13,428 nt of DNA, taken from Planctomycetota bacterium. GTDB taxonomy: Bacteria; Planctomycetota; MHYJ01; WSZJ01; JACPWG01. The stretch lies in NCBI GenBank assembly GCA_016220045.1, contig JACRIP010000234.1:1-13428 (forward strand), in the 5' to 3' direction. The notes under the pieces were generated by a model. It was not told the origin of the DNA and did no database searches. It saw nothing but the letters and a program-made list of their open reading frames with translations. Below are positions 1-6,051 of this stretch, piece after piece. The stretch's first letter is position 1; every line of letters starts with the position of its first letter. The position numbers and the translations under genes were made by a program.

Positions 1-348
1 GCCGGGGGCGAGCGCGGGCACGGTCTCGCGCTCGGTCTGCGCCACGATGTCCGCGGGCGGAGCGGTGTGGAAGGAGAGCAGCGCGCGTCCGACCTCGATG
101 GCGTCCTCGCCGGTCAGCCACTTTTCCGAGACCGAGATGCCGTTGACGCGAATGCCGTTGTGGCTGCCCATGTCGATCAGCCGCCAGCGCCCGTCCACCT
201 CTTCCAGCCGGCAGTGGGTGCGCGAGACCCCCTCGGCTTCCACCTGCACGCGGTTGGTGCGCGACCGGCCGATCGTGATCGGGCCGCTGCGTAGGGGGAA
301 TACCCGCTCGCCGTTCTTGTCGCGGATGCGCAGGAGGGGATTCGGCAT
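1..348 (-). CDS. FHA-domain protein, 5' part only (runs off the left edge)
   Basis: A reading frame opens at an ATG read from 348 and stays open to the window edge, giving 116 residues with no stop. It is a clear forkhead-associated (FHA) phosphothreonine-binding domain. The glycine-arginine-serine motif is at residues 27-29 (ITIGRS), SRTH at 42-45, GSHNG at 61-65 and VNG at 68-70, all in the usual order and spacing. The domain begins almost at residue 1, so this is an N-terminal FHA module. Residues after about 97 (a segment rich in P, A, E and T) look like a linker to a C-terminal part outside the window. FHA domains bind phosphothreonine peptides and often sit in Ser/Thr kinase, secretion or transcription-factor proteins. 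Which applies here cannot be seen. A GGAG-type ribosome site lies about 10 bases upstream. Confidence 0.88.
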   Translation of the reverse strand, partial: MPNPLLRIRDKNGERVFPLRSGPITIGRSRTNRVQVEAEGVSRTHCRLEEVDGRWRLIDMGSHNGIRVNGISVSEKWLTGEDAIEVGRALLSFHTAPPADIVAQTERETVPALAPG

Positions 349-380
349 GGGCGCGAGACTCCAACCTCCGGTACCGCGCG

Positions 381-406
381 GCGCAGGCGTCCTCGCTTGC
401 ACCGAA
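381..406. repeat. GCAGGCG-family intergenic repeat, copy 1
   Basis: The 26-bp stretch here matches the one at 13011-13036 except at two positions. Its core GCAGGCG...CGCTTGC is nearly self-complementary, so it can form a short hairpin. A third, perfectly paired relative is at 12935-12958. It lies just upstream of the FHA gene start. Confidence 0.7.
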
Positions 407-533
407 ACCGGGAGACGGGTTGCCGGCCAGGCCGGCGTCCCCCGCTCTTGTGTGGGGGGGAGCACTCCTGCGCGTTCGGGCAAGCGCCACGCCGCGGCCG
501 CGGATGGTCGCCCGGAGCCCACGCGCGTTCGTA

Positions 534-553
534 GTTCCGCCTTCAGGCGGAAC
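534..553. repeat. GTTCCGCCT/AGGCGGAAC inverted repeat
   Basis: Two 9-base arms, GTTCCGCCT and AGGCGGAAC, are exact reverse complements around a 2-base centre. The 20 bases from 527 (GTTCGTAGTTCC onward) recur at 13290-13309 with one mismatch, where the right arm is missing. A further partial copy in opposite orientation lies at 13073-13090. It looks like a small dispersed extragenic palindrome rather than a terminator, as no T run follows. Confidence 0.7.
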
Positions 554-632
554 GTAGGGCCCCTGCGGAGGGCATGCGCCCGGCGATTCCGCCGGAAGCG
601 GCTGTCGCAGTAGCCTCCGGCCGGGCCACCCC

Positions 633-704
633 GGGGCGGACACCGGGGCCCGCCCCTACCAAAACCCGTGGCCGGACGTCGGGGCGGACCCCCGTGTCCG
701 CCCC
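633..704. repeat. 72-bp intergenic element, left copy
   Basis: The element begins with GGGGCGGACAC and ends with its exact reverse complement GTGTCCGCCCC, enclosing a CCTACCAAAA core. An element of identical length with 9 mismatches by my alignment lies at 13355-13426 in the same orientation. The 11-base terminal inverted repeats would fold into a stem. The length is too small for an insertion sequence and no transposase is present, so it is a dispersed palindromic repeat or a non-autonomous mobile element. Confidence 0.8.
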
Positions 705-844
705 GCCGGCTCACCGATTCCGCGCTTCCGGCGCCTCTTTCGACAGCCGCTGAAGACGGAACCACAACCGAGCCGAGAGGCCGATCCCTACGGTTGGGCA
801 GGGCGCGTTGTTCGGTTCTGGGCGCCGCACGTCCCGTTGCCGAG

Positions 845-2530
845 CTAGTTCAGGGACCGCACGTAGGCCACCCATTCCTGCTCGAGGGCCTCCGGATCCT
901 CGCCGAACGCGGCACGGGCGGCGGCGTCGAGCGCTACCGCGCTTTCGGGCGTCGGCTTCCCCGCGCGGCTGCGCAGGCGCACCCAGTCGAAGAACTTCTG
1001 CGCCTGCGTGCCCGCGCGCCGTTGGATCATGAAGTGTACCAGCGACCAGGCCTCGGCATAGGCGAGCGCCGCGCCCTCGTTGCCGAGCCCGAGGTAGTTC
1101 TGCTGGTTGGTGTACTTCATCACCGTGACCAGCGGAATGTGCTTGCCCTTCACGATCGCGGAGCGGATCACCGCGACCGATTCGCTCTGCAGCGAGCCCG
1201 GCAGGCCGCGCGCCGCGGTCCAGCCCTCCGAACGCCCCCAGTACTCGGCGAACCCCTCCGTCAGCCAGAGCGGGAAATCGCCCGTCATGCCGAGCACCGC
1301 GCCCTGGTGCGAGATCTGATGGAACCCCTCGTGCAGCAGCGTGTCGGTCGCGCCCGCCGCGCTGGTCTGGCGCCGCGCCAGCCGGTTGTAGAGCTGGATC
1401 TCCTTCATCTCGGCGAGCTTGCCGGCGAGTTCCGCCTTCTCCTTGGGCGTCCGGGCCAGCGCCAGCCGTTCCTGGACCTTGCCGATCTCGGCGTCGATCG
1501 TGTCGATCACGCCGACTACGGTTCGTGCCGTATCCGTCTTGCGGGAATCGAAAAGCCAGAGCTGGCCGCGGTCGGGCATGTAGACGCCGCCGGAGCCCTG
1601 AGGCCCGCCGCGCGCCGTGTATTCCTCGTCGGAGGCGAAGACGGCGGCGACGAGCGGGCGGGGAAGAACGGCGGTATCGAAGCCGCGGTCCTCGAAGTAG
1701 GGGTAGAAGGTGGTGTAGAGCTTCTCGAGGAAGGAGAGGCGGCCGAGGGCGAAGGACTCGTCGGTATCGTAGACGACGACGTAGTGGTCGCTGCGCACGG
1801 TGCGGAAGCCCTTGCCGAAGGTCTTGACCAGGGCGGCTTCCTCGGCGGCGGGCAGCGGAAGGCGCTCGAAGAATTTCCGGAAGCGGGTAAGCTCCTTCGC
1901 GGCGGGTCCGTGGTCGGGGCGGACGGCGAGGATTCTCTCGAGCAGGGAGCGGTACTCGGCGCGCAGGTCGTTGTCCCAGGCGAAATGGGCGAGGCGGTAG
2001 AGGGCGTCCACGGCGTCGGGGGGCGTGCGCGCGAGCTCCGCGGCCAGCGTTTCGGCGGGGAGCTGTTTGCGTTCGACGGTCGCGACCTCGGCGCGTTTGA
2101 CGCGGACCTTGCGCGTGGGGGTCTCGACGACGAGGTCGTCGCCCTCCTCGCGGATGACGCCCTCGAAACGCGCGCCGGACTTCAGCGTGACCACGCCGGA
2201 GGCGCCGGCGGCGGGCGCGGGGGAGGCGGCCCCGGCGGCGGGCGCGGGCGCTGGGCCGCCGGCCGCCGCTTCGGGCTCGATCCGCTCGATCTCGGCGCGT
2301 TGGACGCGGACGGCGGCGATCTTGGTGCGGACTTCGACCACCTCGGGGAATTCCCGGATCTCGCCGGCAAGGCGGCGGCCGTCCTTGAGGATGACGACGC
2401 CGCGGACCGGGGCCGGGGCCGCCGCCGCCGGCGGTTCCTGCGCGGCGACCGTCGGCGGCACCGCGACCGCGAGGACCGCCAGGAGCGCGACGATGACTCG
2501 GCGCGCGGGGAAGCGTGGGTAGCGCAGCAT
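845..2530 (-). CDS. Exported DUF1570 zinc metallopeptidase-like protein with two Sm-like repeats
   Basis: This is a 561-residue protein. Residues 1-30 form a signal peptide (arginines, then a hydrophobic run ending AAQ), so it acts outside the cytoplasm. Two related segments follow, at about 43-85 and 111-154. Each has a V-x-L-K-(D/S)-G-x-R core and a run of alternating hydrophobic and basic residues, and a proline/alanine linker joins them. Such segments are common in planctomycete secreted proteins and resemble small beta-barrels. Residues 160-215 look like a TPR-type helical pair. The C-terminal half (about 245-520) matches DUF1570: HEGFH at 400-404 is an HExxH zinc site, and LTEGFAEYWG at 423-432 gives the third ligand (E425), as in gluzincin peptidases. 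Substrate is unknown. It lies 21 bases after the HD/nucleotidyltransferase gene and is probably co-transcribed with it. Confidence 0.85.
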   Translation of the reverse strand: MLRYPRFPARRVIVALLAVLAVAVPPTVAAQEPPAAAAPAPVRGVVILKDGRRLAGEIREFPEVVEVRTKIAAVRVQRAEIERIEPEAAAGGPAPAPAAGAASPAPAAGASGVVTLKSGARFEGVIREEGDDLVVETPTRKVRVKRAEVATVERKQLPAETLAAELARTPPDAVDALYRLAHFAWDNDLRAEYRSLLERILAVRPDHGPAAKELTRFRKFFERLPLPAAEEAALVKTFGKGFRTVRSDHYVVVYDTDESFALGRLSFLEKLYTTFYPYFEDRGFDTAVLPRPLVAAVFASDEEYTARGGPQGSGGVYMPDRGQLWLFDSRKTDTARTVVGVIDTIDAEIGKVQERLALARTPKEKAELAGKLAEMKEIQLYNRLARRQTSAAGATDTLLHEGFHQISHQGAVLGMTGDFPLWLTEGFAEYWGRSEGWTAARGLPGSLQSESVAVIRSAIVKGKHIPLVTVMKYTNQQNYLGLGNEGAALAYAEAWSLVHFMIQRRAGTQAQKFFDWVRLRSRAGKPTPESAVALDAAARAAFGEDPEALEQEWVAYVRSLN

Positions 2531-2551
2531 ACTCGATCCGCTTGAACGCCG

Positions 2552-3673
2552 TTAGAGATACGGTTCGTCGGCGAGCGACCGGATGTAGTCGAGGGCCTCG
2601 TCGACGGTGCCGACCTCGACGCCGCGCTGCCGGCCGGCGCGGTCGAGGTCGTTGAGCAGCATCAGGTCCTCGAGATCCGCGTCGGCGGCGAGCCGGCGCG
2701 CGGCCTTCTGTCCGAGCGTGCCGTCGGCGTAGGCATGCGCCTCCAGGTGTCGCCCGATGAGGTGGGCCGTCCGCTCGGAGACCATGCCGAGGAGCGCCTC
2801 CAGGCCGGCCGCCACGTGCTCGCGCGGTTCGATCGCCTTGCCCACGTCGTGCAAGAGCGCGGCGAGCAGGAATTCCTCGTCCCACGGCCGCTCCTCCTTG
2901 GCCAGCTCGAAGACCTGGAGGCTGTGATAGAGCGCGTCCCCTTCGGGATGCGCGCGCGCGTCCTGCTTCACGCCCTCGAGCGGCAGGAGCAGCAGCCGGA
3001 ACATCTCGAAACGGTCCACCTCCGGCTCGATCGGCGCGCGCGCGGCCTCCTCGGCGTCGAGCGGGCCGTACTCGCGCTCCAGGTACTGCATGAGCTCGGG
3101 GAGCGTGGCGCGCTCGATTGCCTTGCCGGTGATCGAACTCTTGAACACGTAGCCGAGCTTGTCGGCCGGATAGACCGTCAGTTCGTAGGGGAAACGCCCG
3201 GTGACGTGGACGTGCGTGAAAAGGCGCTCCTCGTTGTGCTTGATCACGCGCTTGCGCTCGACCTCGTAGGCGAAACCCAGCTCGTCGAGGGTCATCGTGA
3301 CCGCGGTCACGGAGTCCGAGAAGAGATGGATGTCGATGTCGGAGCCCTTGCGGATGTGCCCGGTCCAGACCGAGCCGATGAGGGCGGGGTGGAAGCGTTC
3401 GAGGCGGCGCATGAGGCGCAGCGCGTCGAAGCGCATCTCCCGCAAGGCGTCGTCGCGGCGGTCGCCTTCGAGCAGGGACGCGAGGACGTGGATCTGGTCG
3501 CGAATCTCGCGGTTGGTGGGGAGGTCGTGGGGCCGGTACCGGTACGCCAGCCCGAGCTGCTTTGCCGCCTTCCGCTTGGCGGTGAAGTACTCGGACTCGA
3601 GGCGTTCGTACATCAACTGGGCGGCGATGCGGGCGATCCGCCGGCGAACGCGTTCGTCACTCATGGTTTTCAT
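2552..3673 (-). CDS. Nucleotidyltransferase-HD domain fusion protein
   Basis: This 373-residue cytosolic protein joins two catalytic folds. An N-terminal helical part (1-95) leads into a MNT-type nucleotidyltransferase core: GS at 100-101, then DID at 112-114, with E164 (YELTVYP) as a likely third metal ligand. A linker rich in acidic residues precedes an HD phosphohydrolase-like domain with H250, HD at 275-276 in LLHDVGK, H286, H309 and an NDLD aspartate near 342-344. The order resembles tRNA CCA-adding enzymes and GlnD/uridylyltransferases. However, the protein is short and lacks the RNA-binding regions I would expect, so the nucleotidyl acceptor is unknown. A second in-frame ATG lies 3 codons downstream (3664). 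Neither start has a strong ribosome site. It begins the two-gene unit with the DUF1570 gene. Confidence 0.82.
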   Translation of the reverse strand: MKTMSDERVRRRIARIAAQLMYERLESEYFTAKRKAAKQLGLAYRYRPHDLPTNREIRDQIHVLASLLEGDRRDDALREMRFDALRLMRRLERFHPALIGSVWTGHIRKGSDIDIHLFSDSVTAVTMTLDELGFAYEVERKRVIKHNEERLFTHVHVTGRFPYELTVYPADKLGYVFKSSITGKAIERATLPELMQYLEREYGPLDAEEAARAPIEPEVDRFEMFRLLLLPLEGVKQDARAHPEGDALYHSLQVFELAKEERPWDEEFLLAALLHDVGKAIEPREHVAAGLEALLGMVSERTAHLIGRHLEAHAYADGTLGQKAARRLAADADLEDLMLLNDLDRAGRQRGVEVGTVDEALDYIRSLADEPYL

Positions 3674-3787
3674 GCGCCGAAACGAGGCCCATGCAAGCGG
3701 CGCGGGGCCGGATCGATGATAGCATGACGGCCGATGGCAGGCCAGCAGAATGGGGAGCGGGGCGCACGACCGTAGCTGCGCAGTTCG

Positions 3788-3817
3788 CGTAGGGGCGCGT
3801 CGCGACGCGCCCCTACG
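3788..3817. repeat. 30-bp perfect palindrome
   Basis: Each half is 15 bases (CGTAGGGGCGCGTCG) and the second half is the exact reverse complement with no spacer. The half-site GTAGGGGCGC is echoed at 9967-9980 (GGGGCGCCCCTACG). It could extrude as a cruciform or act as a dispersed extragenic palindrome. It is centred about 90 bases past the stop of the PHP gene. Confidence 0.85.
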
Positions 3818-3846
3818 GCCAGGTCAGGAGAACGAGGGTGCGGCTA

Positions 3847-3868
3847 GGTGCATGTACGGACATGCACC
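3847..3868 (-). terminator. Hairpin just past the PHP gene
   Basis: Arms GGTGCATGT and ACATGCACC (9 bp, perfect) flank a 4-base loop, starting 24 bases after the PHP stop codon in its reading direction. There is no T run behind the stem, so it is a weak candidate for an intrinsic terminator. It may instead stabilise the 3' end of the transcript. Confidence 0.4.
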
Positions 3869-3891
3869 CGGGGAGCCGGCGCCGCGTGCGT

Positions 3892-5202
3892 TCAGCGTCC
3901 GCGCGCCCGCCGCACCACCACCGGCTGCACCCACGCCGTCTCCCGATCCCCCTCGCGGTAGGGATTCGGGTGCAGGCGACTCGAGGTCACCACCGCGCGT
4001 ACGTAGAGCTCGTCCCCCTTGAATCGGTAGGATGCCGTAGCTCCCGCCGTCTCCTGCAGCACGGCGCCGACTTCGCCGACGGCGCCGCGACCGTCCTCGC
4101 CGACCACGCGCGTGCCGACGAAGCGCGTCGTGTAGGTCACGTCCGGCTCGGCCGCGACCGTGACCGTCAGGGCGTCCGCCGCGGCCTCGATCGCGGCGAG
4201 GGTGACGCCGCTCGACGCATAGAAGCGGCCCGCCAGCAGCGCCCGCGTGATCGCGTCGGGGGAGAGCTCTTCGGCCTGCACCCAGACCCAGCCGCGCCCG
4301 GGCCCGGCGGCGACCTGCGGCGGCGCCTTCTGGTAGTTGTGGGCGTCGTCGGTCGCCAGGCCGAAGACCGGATCGCCGCCCATGCGCCCGAGGCGCAGCG
4401 AGAGCACGTAGTCCCACATGCGCTCCGTGTCCGGGTGCTGCGCGTCGCCGGCGTTGCCGCCCTCGCGGTGGCCGTTGTAGACCTCGAAGAAACGCTCGCC
4501 ACGCACTTCGGCGAGATCGTCGGGCGTGACCGCCCAGCCGTAGTTCGGGTGATTGAGATGGACGAGCACCGGGCGGCCGGTGCGCTGCGCCTCGGCCTCG
4601 ACCGCGGCGATCGTGGCGGCCATCGCCTCGCGAATCGTGGCGCCGCCGGTCGGCGCGATCATGCCCTCCTGGTTGACCACGTTGTGATGGAGCGGCAGCT
4701 CTCCGACGTGGTCGGTGATTTCCTCGCCGGTGACGAGCAGGAATCCCGCGGGCGTCTCGAACGCGGCGCGCAGCTCGGGGAGAGTCTTCAGGCGCATCGC
4801 GAGCTCTCCGCTCGGGTTTTGGATCAGCGCGACCGCGGCAGAGCCGAAGTGTTCGATCAGCGCGGCGAGGGCCTCCGCGGAGAGCCGGGACTTCGGTTGT
4901 TTCCCGACCCGGATCCAGCGCGTGGAGGTGGCGAGCACGTTGTGGTCGGAAAGGACCAGGAAGTGGTAGCCGTGGTTCTTGTACCACTCGACGACGACCT
5001 CGGGCGGGGCGTCGCCGTCGCTCCAGAGCGTGTGGGTGTGGGTGTTCCCTTTGAACCAGCGCCGCGCCGGCGCGGCGGGGGCGGCGGGGGCCGCGGGGGC
5101 GGACGGCGACGCGTCGTCGGCGCGCAGCCGGAGCGCGGCGGCCGTGAAGAGCAGCGCGGCGAGCAGCAGGCCGTGGAGCGGGCGGAAGCGGCGGCGGCGC
5201 AT
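3892..5202 (-). CDS. Secreted PHP-family metal-dependent phosphoesterase
   Basis: This is a 436-residue protein. Residues 1-28 form a signal peptide (RRRR, hydrophobic core, ALRLRA), followed by a low-complexity proline/alanine linker (31-47). The PHP (polymerase and histidinol phosphatase) fold begins at GNTHTHTLWSDG (52-63), giving H55 and H57. Further metal ligands are SDH at 85-87, E160/E161 in TGEEI, H172-H173, H215 and H218 in HLNHPN, and DDAH at 285-288. That is the complete PHP set. The C-terminal part (about 335-430) looks like a beta-sandwich. The family hydrolyses phosphate esters with two or three metal ions; the exported substrate here is unknown. A GAGGG ribosome site 5-6 bases before the ATG supports this start. 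It is the last gene before a divergent toxin-antitoxin operon, and no partner gene is adjacent. Confidence 0.85.
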   Translation of the reverse strand: MRRRRFRPLHGLLLAALLFTAAALRLRADDASPSAPAAPAAPAAPARRWFKGNTHTHTLWSDGDAPPEVVVEWYKNHGYHFLVLSDHNVLATSTRWIRVGKQPKSRLSAEALAALIEHFGSAAVALIQNPSGELAMRLKTLPELRAAFETPAGFLLVTGEEITDHVGELPLHHNVVNQEGMIAPTGGATIREAMAATIAAVEAEAQRTGRPVLVHLNHPNYGWAVTPDDLAEVRGERFFEVYNGHREGGNAGDAQHPDTERMWDYVLSLRLGRMGGDPVFGLATDDAHNYQKAPPQVAAGPGRGWVWVQAEELSPDAITRALLAGRFYASSGVTLAAIEAAADALTVTVAAEPDVTYTTRFVGTRVVGEDGRGAVGEVGAVLQETAGATASYRFKGDELYVRAVVTSSRLHPNPYREGDRETAWVQPVVVRRARGR

Positions 5203-5305
5203 GCGGCACCCTCGAATCGGGGGAGGAAGAGCGGGGCGGAGGACCGGATCGTAACAAGCGGCGGCCGGCGGAGCAACTTCGGACTCGGTCGGAGGGAGAT
5301 GCGGG

Positions 5306-5335
5306 TTGACCCGGGCGCTCCGGCCATGCTAATCT
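5306..5335 (+). promoter_or_regulatory. Candidate sigma-70 promoter of the toxin-antitoxin operon
   Basis: TTGACC (5306-5311) and TAATCT (5330-5335) are separated by 18 bases. The -35 box is strong and the -10 weak. Its position, 28 bases before the antitoxin ATG, and the palindrome that overlaps its -10 end fit an autoregulated promoter. It also lies in the divergent gap with the PHP gene. Confidence 0.5.
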
Positions 5336-5346
5336 GACCATGGTCA
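5335..5346. promoter_or_regulatory. Palindromic operator candidate (TGACCATGGTCA)
   Basis: This is a perfect 12-bp palindrome immediately after the -10 box and 17 bases before the antitoxin start. Phd/YefM antitoxins bind palindromes at this place to repress their own operon, so this is the obvious candidate site. Confidence 0.5.
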
Positions 5347-5362
5347 CTTTGGAGAGCGCGCC

Positions 5363-5599
5363 ATGAAGATCGCGGCCGGGGAGTTCAAGGCGAAGTGCCT
5401 GAAGCTGCTCGACGAGGTCGAACGCGACGGCGGGGAGATCATCATCACCAAGCGCGGACGGCCGGTGGCGCGGTTGGTGCCCCTGCGCGAAGCCACGAAG
5501 AAGAAGAAGAAGTCAACGTACGGCTGCATGAAGGGAACGGTGAAGATCCTCGGCGACATCATCAGCCCGCTGGACGTGGAGTGGGAAGCCCTGCAGTGA
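5363..5599 (+). CDS. Phd/YefM-family antitoxin
   Basis: This 78-residue protein neutralises the VapC-type toxin encoded next to it. Residues 1-43 match the Phd/YefM DNA-binding fold: MKIAAGEFKAKCLKLLDEV, then GGEIIITKRGRPVARLVPL, the usual 'xITKRGxPVAxLVP' pattern. A lysine run (46-50) leads to a C-terminal arm, GTVKILGDIISPLDVEWEAL, which in this family wraps the toxin's active site. A GGAGAG ribosome site lies 6 bases before the ATG. Its last codon and stop overlap the toxin start (shared GTGA), so translation is coupled. It is the only plus-strand operon in the window, placed between two minus-strand units, which fits acquisition as a mobile module. The family identity is clear; no other function is likely. 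Confidence 0.92.
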   Translation: MKIAAGEFKAKCLKLLDEVERDGGEIIITKRGRPVARLVPLREATKKKKKSTYGCMKGTVKILGDIISPLDVEWEALQ

Positions 5600-5998
5600 C
5601 CGCGATCCTGCTCGACACCCACGTCTGGGTGTGGCAGGTTTCGGCCGATCCGGCCCTGTCGCGGCACGCGCGCGCCCAACTGGATGACGCGGCGGACGCG
5701 GGCGACCTGATCGTGTCCGCCGTCTCCGTGTGGGAGATCGCGTTGCTCGAAGCCCGCGGGCGGCTGACGCTCGACATGGAGTGCCTGGCCTGGGTGCGGC
5801 GCGCCGTCCAGCGGCTCGGCCTGCGCGTCGTCCCCCTCTCGATGGAGGTCGCTGTCGCGAGCACCCGGCTTCCCGGCGACTTCCACGCCGACCCCGCCGA
5901 CCGCTTCCTGGTCGCGACCGCGCGCCATCTGGACGTGCCGCTGGCCACCGCCGACGGCCGCATCCTGAAGTACGCCGCCGCCGGCCACGTCCGGGTCC
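5596..5998 (+). other. PIN-domain core of the VapC toxin
   Basis: This stretch covers the PIN fold. The four acidic residues expected in the metal-binding pocket are present: D7 (LLDTHVW), E47 (SVWEIALLE), D99 and D102 (DPADRF), and D120 (TADGRI). All sit at typical family spacing, so the toxin is expected to be active. Confidence 0.85.
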
Positions 5999-6012
5999 TG
6001 CGCGCGGGGTAG
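5596..6012 (+). CDS. vapC: VapC-type PIN-domain toxin (GTG start)
   Basis: This 138-residue ribonuclease toxin is predicted to cleave RNA using Mg2+ and to be held inactive by the antitoxin before it. I chose the GTG at 5596, which overlaps the antitoxin stop in a shared GTGA. The same frame is open farther upstream inside the antitoxin gene, but only from 5596 does the product begin with the family pattern TAILLDTHVWVWQV. Length is normal for a PIN toxin. The C-terminal half carries HADPADRFLVATARHLDVPLAT, the most conserved block of the Fitb/VapC group. It ends 39 bases before the convergent end of the flavoprotein gene. The target RNA cannot be judged from sequence. Confidence 0.92.
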   Translation: MTAILLDTHVWVWQVSADPALSRHARAQLDDAADAGDLIVSAVSVWEIALLEARGRLTLDMECLAWVRRAVQRLGLRVVPLSMEVAVASTRLPGDFHADPADRFLVATARHLDVPLATADGRILKYAAAGHVRVLRAG

Positions 6013-6022
6013 CGGGCGCGCG

Positions 6023-6034
6023 GGCCGGCCGGCC
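6023..6034. terminator. GGCCGGCC palindrome between convergent genes
   Basis: The perfect 12-base palindrome GGCCGGCCGGCC lies between the stop of the toxin gene (6012) and the stop of the convergent flavoprotein gene (6052). It may help end transcription in both directions. No T run accompanies it, so support is weak. Confidence 0.3.
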
Positions 6035-6051
6035 GCCCCTGCCGCCGCTCG

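Larger units (their letters stand above)
349..844. other. Gene-free stretch with repeats
   Basis: No frame here has recognisable protein features. It lies between the start of the FHA gene and the end of the DUF1570 gene, both on the minus strand. It holds a GCAGGCG-type repeat (381-406), a GTTCCGCC inverted repeat (534-553), a GGCTGTCGCA word (600-609) and a 72-bp element (633-704). All four have relatives near the right end of the window. The FHA promoter should lie in its left part, but no convincing -35/-10 pair was found. Confidence 0.6.
3674..3891. other. Intergenic gap with two palindromes
   Basis: The gap separates two minus-strand genes. It holds a 30-bp perfect palindrome and a separate hairpin close to the end of the PHP gene, and no gene. 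It should carry the promoter for the HD/nucleotidyltransferase gene, but I see no convincing pair of boxes. Confidence 0.5.

Noticed and set aside
668..2545. Long plus-strand open frame opposite the DUF1570 gene (about 625 codons)
   Set aside because: It is the antisense of a real gene in GC-rich DNA, with arginine/glycine/alanine-heavy low-complexity translation and no recognisable domain; the DUF1570 frame has a signal peptide and an HExxH site.
711..2885. Long minus-strand open frame overlapping the DUF1570 gene in another frame
   Set aside because: The product is almost all arginine, proline, alanine and glycine, without motifs; it overlaps two genes with good family matches.
3824..5347. 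Long open frames on both strands over the PHP gene
   Set aside because: Only the 3892-5202 frame carries the PHP metal motifs and a signal peptide; the others are low-complexity shadows.
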